Positions 4,949 to 11,105 of a stretch of DNA of 11,105 nucleotides are shown in pieces. The notes below the pieces were generated by a model. The model worked only from the letters and a program-made list of their open reading frames with translations. It was not told the DNA's origin and did no database searches. A program made the translations under genes and the position numbers. Source of the stretch: an uncultured Oscillibacter sp. (GTDB lineage Bacteria; Bacillota; Clostridia; Oscillospirales; Oscillospiraceae); the NCBI GenBank assembly GCA_910579435.1, contig CAJTVF010000069.1, positions 1 to 11,105 of the forward strand, read 5' to 3'. Position 1 is the stretch's first letter. Each line of letters begins with the position of its first letter.

Positions 4949-5113
4949 TAGGCCTTGTTTGAAAATTGGCGGAATGCCCAACGGTGAGAGATTTTTTCGC
5001 CAATCAAGGCAAATTTTCGCGGGCGGGCTGACGCCCGGCAAGAAAATTTAACGCAGAGTGGCGAAAAAAGATCCGCCGTTTTGGGCGTTTTGCCATTTTT
5101 CAAACAAGGCCTA
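4949..5113. mobile_element. R3: complete MITE-like element with TA flanks
   Basis: The left end GGCCTTGTTTGAAAATTGG (4951-4969) and the right end (5093-5111) are inverted copies differing at one base. Both are bounded by TA (4949-4950, 5112-5113), the footprint expected of Tc1/mariner/IS630-type insertion. The 161-bp body is non-coding and AT-rich except for an internal hairpin CGGGCG-GGCTGA-CGCCCG (5020-5037). Its left 28 bp are identical to R1's surviving end. The element needs a transposase supplied in trans; none is in the window. Confidence 0.8.
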
Positions 5114-5132
5114 TACTGGCAACAGAGAGGAC

Positions 5133-5216
5133 GTGGATGGATTGGATATCCTCACCAGCTTTTTTGTGTCGGTCGCGGCAGGCATCCTCTTAGCGGCTTG
5201 TAATACAAGCCCGCTC
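5133..5216 (+). pseudogene. Remnant of a small single-pass membrane protein ORF
   Basis: A GTG at 5133 preceded by GAGAGG opens VDGLDILTSFFVSVAAGILL, one hydrophobic helix. It resembles the N terminus of tiny membrane proteins (about 30-40 residues) common in Clostridia, whose intact forms continue with a polar, charged tail; that comparison is from memory. Here the frame continues without a stop into the antisense of mnmE, so the native C terminus is missing. R3 separates it from a promoter-like TATAAT at 4927. A short dyad (5192-5215) lies over its end but lacks a U-run. Low confidence that it is expressed. Confidence 0.35.
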
Positions 5217-6644
5217 CTACTTCCCCACGCAGAACCGGGAGAATATGCGCTCCACGATCTCCTCCTTGGCCGTCCGGCCCGTCAGCTCGCCCAGGGCGTC
5301 CAGGGCCTCCTCCGCGTCGGTGAGCACCGCGTCGGGGGTCAGTCCGCCCTCCAGGGCCGCCCGGCCCCGGCGAACGGCGTCCAGGGCCCGCCGGGCGGCG
5401 TCCTCCTGCCGCTGGTCCGTCAGGAGGCTTCCCGCCTCCCCGGGGTCCCCGGCGGGGAAGAGGGCCGCCACGGCCTTTTCCAGGTCCTTCATGCCCTCGC
5501 CGGTGACGGAGGAGAGGGACACGTAGGCGGCGGGGCCGTTCCAGGGCCTCTCGCCGCCCCAGGCGCCAATGGACCCAGCCGTTTTTCCGGACAGATCCCG
5601 CTTAGAGGCAATGAAGATCCAGGGCGTCTCCTGTCCGCCCACCGCGGCCAACAGCTGGCGGAAGTCCTCCCAATAAGCTCGGGGCCGGTTCTCCATGTCC
5701 ACCTGGTCGTCAGACACCAGCAGAATCAGCTCCGCCTCCTCCATAGCCCTCCGGGACCGCTCCACGCCCAGGCGCTCCACTTCGTCTTCTGTCTCCCGGA
5801 GGCCCGCTGTGTCAATCAGCCGCAGCAGCACCCCGCCGCAGAGGACGGATTCCTCCACCGTGTCCCGGGTGGTCCCCGGCACGCCGGTGACAATCGCCCG
5901 GTCGTAGCCCGCCAAAGCGTTCAGCAGGGACGACTTCCCGGCGTTGGGCAGTCCCACGATGGCCGTCCGCACGCCCCGCTTGAGGACCTTCCCCCGCCGG
6001 CAGGCGCCAAGCAAAGCCGTCAGGGCCTCCTCCGCGCCCCGGAGGGCGGCGGCGATCTCCTCCGGCCCCGCGTCCCCGATGTCCTCGTCCGGGTAGTCCA
6101 CCACGGCGTAAAACCGGCTGGCCACGTCCAGCAGGGCCTCCTGGATGGGCTCCAGGCGGCGGCGGAGGCCCCCGTCCAGCTGGGCGGCGGCGTTCCGGGC
6201 GGCGGCGGCGGTCTCCGCGTCAATGAGGTCGATGACGGCCTCCGCCTGGGTCAGGTCCAGCCGCCCGTTTAAAAAGGCCCGCTTCGTAAACTCCCCCGGC
6301 CCCGCCTGCCGCACGGGAGCCCCGCCGGCAGCCCCGGCGGCGAAGAGGGCCGCCAGCACCTCCCGGAGGACCACCGGGGACCCGTGGCAGTGGAATTCCG
6401 CCGAGTCCTCCCCGGTGTAGCTGCGGGGCCCGGGAAAGCGGACCGCCAGCCCCCGGTCCAGGACCCGGCCCTCCCGGTCCAGGATTTCTCCCAGGACCAT
6501 CCTCCGGGCCTCCAGCTCCCCGAAGGGCCGGGAGGCCCGGAAAATCTGTCCGCACACCCGGAAGCAGTCCGGCCCGGAGACCCGGACCACGCCGATGGCG
6601 GAGGGGGCGTTTCCCCCGGCGGCGATGGCGGCAATGGTATCCAT
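5217..6644 (-). CDS. mnmE: tRNA uridine-5-carboxymethylaminomethyl(34) synthesis GTPase MnmE
   Basis: MnmE works with MnmG to modify the wobble uridine of certain tRNAs, using GTP hydrolysis and tetrahydrofolate. The 475-residue length is normal. The N-terminal folate-binding domain (1-118) contains TIAAIAAGGNAPSAIGVVRVS and PGEFTKRAFLNGRLDLTQAEA spans 116-136. The inserted G domain has P-loop GLPNAGKSS (231-239), switch I PGTTRD (256-261), DTAG (278-281) and a G5-like SLSSVTGEG (376-384). The G4 motif reads SKRD (347-350) instead of NKxD. The C-terminal FCVGK with C472 is the catalytic Cys motif. The ATG at 6644 follows AAAGGAG; an in-frame ATG at 6659 would place that site inside the protein. 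It stands alone, not in the usual jag-mnmE-mnmG cluster, and begins right after the terminator of the upstream gene, with no obvious promoter of its own. Confidence 0.96.
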   Translation of the reverse strand: MDTIAAIAAGGNAPSAIGVVRVSGPDCFRVCGQIFRASRPFGELEARRMVLGEILDREGRVLDRGLAVRFPGPRSYTGEDSAEFHCHGSPVVLREVLAALFAAGAAGGAPVRQAGPGEFTKRAFLNGRLDLTQAEAVIDLIDAETAAAARNAAAQLDGGLRRRLEPIQEALLDVASRFYAVVDYPDEDIGDAGPEEIAAALRGAEEALTALLGACRRGKVLKRGVRTAIVGLPNAGKSSLLNALAGYDRAIVTGVPGTTRDTVEESVLCGGVLLRLIDTAGLRETEDEVERLGVERSRRAMEEAELILLVSDDQVDMENRPRAYWEDFRQLLAAVGGQETPWIFIASKRDLSGKTAGSIGAWGGERPWNGPAAYVSLSSVTGEGMKDLEKAVAALFPAGDPGEAGSLLTDQRQEDAARRALDAVRRGRAALEGGLTPDAVLTDAEEALDALGELTGRTAKEEIVERIFSRFCVGK

Positions 6645-6657
6645 AGGCGCTCCTTTC

Positions 6658-6688
6658 AAAAAGCGGGGGCGGGCTGAGCGCCCGCCCC
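6658..6688 (-). terminator. Intrinsic terminator of the SLH protein gene
   Basis: GGGGCGGGC (6666-6674) pairs perfectly with GCCCGCCCC (6680-6688) around a 5-nt loop. Read on the minus strand the stem is followed by CGCTTTTTG (T-run 6662-6658). It lies 8 nt past the SLH gene stop and immediately abuts the mnmE ribosome-binding site, so mnmE expression may depend on readthrough or on a promoter inside the SLH gene. Confidence 0.75.
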
Positions 6689-6695
6689 TGTCCGT

Positions 6696-9600
6696 TTAGA
6701 TTCGCTGGCTGTAGCGGTAGAGGATCACCGCGAACTGGGCCCGGGTCAAGGTCCCGTTGGGATCCAGGCGGCTGTTGGCCGTGCCGCTCACGATGCCGTT
6801 GGCCACGGCCCAGGAGAATGCGTCCCGGGCCACGGCGGGCACGGTGCTGCTGTCCGTGTAGCCCGCCAGGCTGGTGCTGTTCCGGTTGGTGCTGCCCATC
6901 AGGTGGGCGCAGCGGTACAGGGCCGTTACCAGCTGGTGGCGGCTCACTGCGGCGGTGGGAGAGGACCCGTCAGCGAAGCTGTGCTCCACCGCCCAGCGCC
7001 GGGCCTCCGTCATGTTGGCGGGGTGGCTGCCGGTGAGCCGGGCCAGAACCATCCACATCTGCTGGTGGGTGATGTTCCCGTCGGGGTTGAAGCGCCCCGC
7101 CGTGCCGTTCATATAGCCCATCTGATTGGCCCAGTTGATCTCCCCCGCCGCCCAGTGGCCGATGGGGATATCCCGGAAGACCTGCTCCGACGCGCCGGCC
7201 TTTGGCACGCTCTGGGAGGGGTTCTGGGTGGGCATCACGTCCGTGGTCCGCCGGGGGTCGGTGCTGGAGCCCTCTCCGGGGGCGCTGGCCCAGTTGGAGC
7301 CGGACCAGGAGCTGCTGCTCTTCCGGGAGAAGGTCGCCCGGACCTCCACGTTGGCCGCGGGCATGGTGAAGCGGTACTGGCCGCTGCCCAGGGAGTCCGG
7401 ATTCAAAACCTTGCCGTCGGCGCTGATGACCCGGAGCATATCCAGCTCATAGCCGGAGGCGGGCGAGATGGTGATGGTAACCCGGTCCCCGGACTGGGCG
7501 GTGGTCCGGTTTACGGAGGTGGTGCCGTTGCTGGCTTGAACGACGTCGACACGGTAGGCCGCGGGCTTCTCCGGCTCCGTGGGGGTATCGGGATCGTCAG
7601 GCTCGCCGGGGTCCTCGGGCTCGCCGGGGGTCCCCGTAGCGGGGATGACCTCCTCGTCCATGTGCGTGCAGCCCTCATTCATGCAAGGCCGCTGTTTCAG
7701 GCCGTCTTCCGTGGCGGTGGCCTCCTTGACGGTCACCCACTCGCTGCCCTTATAGTTATGAGCTCCCAAGCCCTCGATGGTAAGGGTCCGTCGTTCCGGC
7801 TCCACTCCGCAGTTCCGTGAGCAGGAGACCGTGCCGGTGACCTGCTTTTCCACGCAGGTCTCGTTGGGCGTCATATCCTGGCCCTCGTCCAGGACAAAAC
7901 TGCCCCAGTCGTGGCCCAGGGGATTGGGCTCAACAGGCACGTTTGACTCTTTTAATTGGGGTGCGCCCTTCAGGGGGCAGTTCTCGTTCTCACAGACCCG
8001 GTAGGTGTTCTTCAAGCCTCCGTCCACACAGCTGGGCTGCCTGATGATCTCGTCCAGTTCAGGCTTGTCGGCCCACTTGTGCCCTGACGCAGGGGTGACC
8101 CGTTCTTCCCCCGTAACATGCGTGCTGCAGGTCTGGCACGTATAGTCCTTATAAACGGTTTTCCCATCCTCCGTGCAGGTGGCAGGCTTGGAGAAAGCAA
8201 TCTCCGGTTTGGCCGGGAGCTTATGCTCGGGAGCGGCGTCAAGAATCTCCGCCTTGCCGTTCTTTGTTGCCTTACAGACTTTGCACGTGTAGGTTGGCAC
8301 GACCTTGATGGAGACGCCCGACCCGCACACTGGGCGCTGAACGTCCTCCGGCACCTCCGGCTCTCCCCAATCGTGCTCCGGGGCTTCGCCGGACTCTTTT
8401 CCGCTGATGGCCCCGGCGGGGATATTGTCAGGCTTGTGGGCGCTGGAATCCCCCTTATGCGCCTCATACGCGGCTTCAGCCTTTTCCTTTGCAGACGCGC
8501 TCTTCGCCGCGCGGATGTCCTCCAGCAGTTTCAGGCACTCGGCGCATTCCTCATGCCCTGCTTTATTCGCGTCCGCAAGATGCGTCCGCAGATTTTCCCG
8601 CGCGGTCGAGACATTCGTGTTATTATTAACCGCGTTCTCCGCATCCGTCTTTTCCGTCTCCGCCGCGGTGCAAGCCTCCTCGGCTTCCGTCAGCGCCGCC
8701 TGGGCCTCCTCCTGCGCAATCTCGCTTTCGAGCACGGCCCGGTCAGCCGCTTGAGAGGCCCGCTTAGCTTCCTCCTCCTTGGCCTTGGCCGCGTCGAGGG
8801 CTTTCTGGGCCGCCTCTTTTTCCGCGTCTGTTACGGCGGCGTCCAGCGCCGCCTGAGCCTCCGCTGTCTTGCCCTGCGCCGCCGTATAGGCCTCTGCGGC
8901 CTCTGTCTTCGCCTTTTGAGCCGCGGTCAGGGCTTCGCCGGCGGCCGTCTTGGCGGCCTCCGCCCGCTCCTTGGCAGCTGCGGCGGCCTCCAGTTTGGCG
9001 GCCGCTTCCGCCAGCGCCTCCTGGGCTTCCTCCAATTCGGCGCCGGCCTCCTCCAGCTTCCAAATCAGCTCCTGACACTCCCGGCACACAGGGGTATAGC
9101 CGCAGACGGAGCATTTTTTCGTAACCATGCTCAGACCCTTTGTGCCGTCACAGCGTCCCGGGAAGAGGGATTCTTCTTCAACGCCGGCGTCCTCGTCATA
9201 ATTATGGGCGATCAGCGGCAGCTCCATCGAGGAGAGCTCCGTCCCGCACACCGTGCAGTCAATCTTGTCCTTATAGCCGTGTTCCACGCAGGTGGATTCC
9301 TTGCTGGACGGCATGCCCTCCGTATGGGGCAGGATGGAGGTCGTGCGGCTTTCCTCGTATTTGCCATTTGGGTAGGTATCACAGGGCGTGGTCACCGTGG
9401 TGGTGGTCTGGTTTCCATCCGCGTCGGTGCCGGGAACCTCCTTTACCACAGGCGGGCAGGCAAAGGAAACCTGGACTATGCCGGCACTGGTGCAGGAGGC
9501 CCTGGTGGCCGCCTCTGTTTTAACGTCGGAGATCGTGTGGACAATTCGTTCGGTCTTCGTCTTTCCCAGCTCCGCTCTGATCGTGTTATACACTGTAGAA

Positions 9601-10265
9601 TTTCCGGGGCAGTGGATCCTTCTCATGCCCGTGAGCGAATCGAACGCGCCGGTAAATCTTGTGGCCACATCAAGGAACGTGATTTCCTTTAAGTTGCTGC
9701 AGCCCGCAAAAGCGCCTGTGGAGATCTCATCCACAAATTTGGGAATCACGACGCTGGGCAGGCGGGAGCAGCCCATGAAAGCGTTTGCCCCGATACGCAA
9801 AGTATTGCTGGAAAGGGTCAGGTTTTCAAGCGCGGTACAGTTCTTAAAAGCACGCGCTCCGATCGTCGCGTTTCTCTCAACGTCGCCTTTCGCGTTGATG
9901 TAATCCTGGAACGTAACGGTGTTCAGGCTGTCACAGCCCATAAAAGCCTCTTCCCCAACGGTCTTTACCGTTCCGGGGATCGTTATTTTTGTCAGCTGCT
10001 TTTCCGGAGGAGGATCCGCAGGATCGACAACAAACGCCGAGGCCTCAATGGCCGTAACAGGTTTGTTCTTATAAAGGGATGGGATGACCACCTCTTCCTC
10101 TTTCCCGTCAAATCCTGTCACTGTCCACCCGGTTTCAGATTTGTTCAGCGTAAGTTCAAACCCATCTACCACAACGGGGGACGTCAAGTCCGCCGCCAGG
10201 GCGGTCCCGGTCAAAGCCAGCGCCGCCATCGCCGCCAGAAGCATTCTCCAAACCCAAAGTCTCAT
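6696..10265 (-). CDS. SLH-anchored surface protein: LRR_5, Cys-rich modules, Ala-rich coiled coil, InlB-type repeat
   Basis: This 1189-residue secreted protein is probably held on the cell wall by its SLH domains. Order: signal peptide MRLWVWRMLLAAMAALALTG with cleavage near ALAA (22-25); BspA-like LRR_5 repeats (about 60-220; e.g. IGANAFMGCSRLPSVVIP); Cys-rich region (258-397) ending in CSVCGYTPVCREC; Ala/Glu/Lys coiled coil (398-547); a turn AVNNNTNVS; a second helix with CAEC (574-577) to about 605; four or more Cys modules (647-866) with CxxC knuckles and HDW/HKW/HNY spacers; a Pro/Glu/Asp linker (878-900); a divergent InlB B-repeat (903-979, ending FTMPAANVEVRATF); a Ser-rich linker; and SLH segments at 1030-1079, about 1090-1124 and 1134-1186. 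The ATG at 10265 has GGGAGGAG 7 nt upstream; the in-frame GTG/ATG 7 codons earlier has none. Such proteins usually bind host or partner surfaces, but the ligand is unknown. Its own promoter and terminator make it monocistronic. Confidence 0.9.
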   Translation of the reverse strand: MRLWVWRMLLAAMAALALTGTALAADLTSPVVVDGFELTLNKSETGWTVTGFDGKEEEVVIPSLYKNKPVTAIEASAFVVDPADPPPEKQLTKITIPGTVKTVGEEAFMGCDSLNTVTFQDYINAKGDVERNATIGARAFKNCTALENLTLSSNTLRIGANAFMGCSRLPSVVIPKFVDEISTGAFAGCSNLKEITFLDVATRFTGAFDSLTGMRRIHCPGNSTVYNTIRAELGKTKTERIVHTISDVKTEAATRASCTSAGIVQVSFACPPVVKEVPGTDADGNQTTTTVTTPCDTYPNGKYEESRTTSILPHTEGMPSSKESTCVEHGYKDKIDCTVCGTELSSMELPLIAHNYDEDAGVEEESLFPGRCDGTKGLSMVTKKCSVCGYTPVCRECQELIWKLEEAGAELEEAQEALAEAAAKLEAAAAAKERAEAAKTAAGEALTAAQKAKTEAAEAYTAAQGKTAEAQAALDAAVTDAEKEAAQKALDAAKAKEEEAKRASQAADRAVLESEIAQEEAQAALTEAEEACTAAETEKTDAENAVNNNTNVSTARENLRTHLADANKAGHEECAECLKLLEDIRAAKSASAKEKAEAAYEAHKGDSSAHKPDNIPAGAISGKESGEAPEHDWGEPEVPEDVQRPVCGSGVSIKVVPTYTCKVCKATKNGKAEILDAAPEHKLPAKPEIAFSKPATCTEDGKTVYKDYTCQTCSTHVTGEERVTPASGHKWADKPELDEIIRQPSCVDGGLKNTYRVCENENCPLKGAPQLKESNVPVEPNPLGHDWGSFVLDEGQDMTPNETCVEKQVTGTVSCSRNCGVEPERRTLTIEGLGAHNYKGSEWVTVKEATATEDGLKQRPCMNEGCTHMDEEVIPATGTPGEPEDPGEPDDPDTPTEPEKPAAYRVDVVQASNGTTSVNRTTAQSGDRVTITISPASGYELDMLRVISADGKVLNPDSLGSGQYRFTMPAANVEVRATFSRKSSSSWSGSNWASAPGEGSSTDPRRTTDVMPTQNPSQSVPKAGASEQVFRDIPIGHWAAGEINWANQMGYMNGTAGRFNPDGNITHQQMWMVLARLTGSHPANMTEARRWAVEHSFADGSSPTAAVSRHQLVTALYRCAHLMGSTNRNSTSLAGYTDSSTVPAVARDAFSWAVANGIVSGTANSRLDPNGTLTRAQFAVILYRYSQRI

Positions 10266-10317
10266 GTTCCGCTCCTCCCATCGCACTGCGCGCCCCGCGC
10301 ACGAATCTCACGCACTT

Positions 10318-10346
10318 AGCATAGCACAAAATCTCCGCTCTTTCAA
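10318..10346 (-). promoter_or_regulatory. SigA promoter of the SLH protein gene
   Basis: On the minus strand, TTGAAA (10346-10341), a 17-bp spacer and TATGCT (10323-10318) with a TG one base before the -10. The predicted start near 10311 gives a leader of about 45 nt containing the GC-rich stretch GCGCGGGGCGCGC and then the GGGAGGAG ribosome-binding site. Confidence 0.75.
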
Positions 10347-10370
10347 TGGGTCCCCCAAAAAATTCCCTGG

Positions 10371-10403
10371 AAAAAACAGGACGGGCCTCCCGGTCCGTCC
10401 TGT
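10371..10403 (-). terminator. Intrinsic terminator of pnp
   Basis: CAGGACGG (10377-10384) pairs with CCGTCCTG (10395-10402), extended by an A-T pair. Read on the minus strand the stem is followed by six T residues (10376-10371). It begins 13 nt after the pnp stop and separates pnp from the SLH gene promoter. Confidence 0.88.
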
Positions 10404-10415
10404 CGGCATTCGCCT

Positions 10416-11105
10416 TTATTTGACCCGCTCGCCGGCGGCCTCCTTGGCCTTAATCTCCCGGACGGCGTCCTTGTGGCTCAGGTTCACCCGGCCCTTCTCA
10501 TCGATGTCGGTCACCTTCACCCACATCATATCCCCAATCTTGCAGGCGTCCTCCACCTTCTCAATCCGGTGCTCCGCCAGCTTGGAGATGTGGACCAGCC
10601 CGTCCTTGCCGGGAGCCAGCTCCACAAACGCGCCGAAGGTCATGAGGCGCACCACCCGGCCGTAGTACAGCGCGCCGATCTCGGGCACAAACACGATGTC
10701 GTCGATGCACTTTTTCGCCGCGTCGCAGGAGGCCGCGTCCACGCCCGCAATGAAGATGGACCCGTCGTCGTTAATATCGATTTTCGCCCCGGTGTCCGCC
10801 ACGATTTTCTGAATCACCTTGCCGCCGGAACCAATCACTTCCCGAATCCGGGAGGGGTCGATGTGCATGGTCAGCATCTTGGGGGCGTAACGGCTCACGT
10901 CCTTGCGGGGCTCGGAAATGGCGGGGAGCATGATCTGGTCCAGAATCTGGCAGCGCCCGTCGTAAGTGATCTCCAGGGCGTTTTGGATGATCTCCATGGT
11001 CAATCCGTCGTTTTTCAGGTCCATCTGAATGGCGGTGATGCCCTTTTTGGTGCCCGCCACCTTGAAGTCCATCTCGCCGTGGAAGTCCTCCACGCCCTGG
11101 ATGTC
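10416..11105 (-). CDS. pnp: Polynucleotide phosphorylase (polyribonucleotide nucleotidyltransferase), C-terminal 229 residues
   Basis: PNPase degrades RNA 3' to 5' by phosphorolysis and is a core cytoplasmic RNA-turnover enzyme. The window starts inside the second RNase PH-like domain: DIQGVEDFHGEMDFKVAGTK includes D7, D13 and K15, which correspond to the metal-binding D486, D492 and K494 of the E. coli enzyme. Then come the helical remainder of the core (NDGLTMEIIQNALE), a KH domain (about 79-121, GxxG motif as IGSGGKVI at 91-98) and an S1 domain (145-213, YYGRVVRLMTFGAFVELAPG). The protein ends in a short basic tail, ERVK, at TAA 10416-10418. The 5' part lies beyond the right edge. Nothing is unusual in the visible part. 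Confidence 0.97.
   Translation of the reverse strand, partial: DIQGVEDFHGEMDFKVAGTKKGITAIQMDLKNDGLTMEIIQNALEITYDGRCQILDQIMLPAISEPRKDVSRYAPKMLTMHIDPSRIREVIGSGGKVIQKIVADTGAKIDINDDGSIFIAGVDAASCDAAKKCIDDIVFVPEIGALYYGRVVRLMTFGAFVELAPGKDGLVHISKLAEHRIEKVEDACKIGDMMWVKVTDIDEKGRVNLSHKDAVREIKAKEAAGERVK

Noticed and set aside
5192..5215. Hairpin after mnmE as a terminator
   Set aside because: The stem (AGCGGCTTGT / ACAAGCCCGCT with a bulge) has no U-run on either strand.
5058..6272. 404-codon plus-strand open frame
   Set aside because: Almost all of it is antisense to mnmE; only the hydrophobic stretch at 5133-5216 is worth noting.
8616..9074. DNA tandem repeat in the Ala-rich coil
   Set aside because: The protein is repetitive in composition, but the codons vary and no exact DNA repeat unit recurs.
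8118..9692. 524-codon plus-strand open frame rich in Leu/Arg/Gly
   Set aside because: This is the antisense of the Ala/Glu-rich coiled-coil region of the SLH gene, which produces long Leu/Arg-rich open frames by composition alone.

Overview
The window looks like a chromosomal segment of a high-GC, gut-type Clostridia member, probably of the Oscillospiraceae / Flavonifractor-Lawsonibacter kind. This is inferred from strong G/C preference at third codon positions, the pairing of a GGGtGRT protein with a NifU/IscU-type scaffold, a DUF1836 - DegV - PrmA operon, and a large secreted protein with SLH, BspA-type LRR and Cys-rich modules. All intact genes read on the minus strand; only degraded or tiny genes lie on the plus strand.

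Right to left in the minus direction: (1) 10416-11105, the C-terminal third of polynucleotide phosphorylase (pnp), closed by a strong intrinsic terminator. (2) 6696-10265, a 1189-residue SLH-anchored surface protein with its own consensus promoter and terminator. (3) 5217-6644, the tRNA-modifying GTPase MnmE, with an unusual G4 motif. (4) 4195-4752, 3320-4192 and 2342-3295, an operon of a DUF1836 regulator-like protein, a DegV fatty-acid-binding protein and the ribosomal protein L11 methyltransferase PrmA. It has a clear promoter, a structured leader and a bidirectional terminator. (5) 423-1115 and 1-403, an Fe-S scaffold-like protein and the start of a GGGtGRT protein. They are driven by a near-perfect sigma-70 promoter whose 17-bp spacer is filled by a LacI/CcpA-like palindrome.

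Between blocks 4 and 5 (about 1276-2300) lies a decayed plus-strand island. It holds an orphan terminator, a frameshifted HTH gene, a small ORF truncated by a repeat, a MerR-type promoter dyad abutting a miniature element, and a 37-codon gene fragment with intense GC3 bias.

Three related miniature inverted-repeat elements are the most distinctive feature: R1 (1750-1855, one end only), R2 (1949-2107, TTAA-flanked) and R3 (4951-5111, TA-flanked). R1 and R3 share terminal sequence. R1 and R2 share an internal core although R2's termini differ. R3 sits between a plus-strand promoter-like sequence and a remnant of a small membrane-protein ORF. I saw no CRISPR array, tRNA, rRNA or complete transposase.
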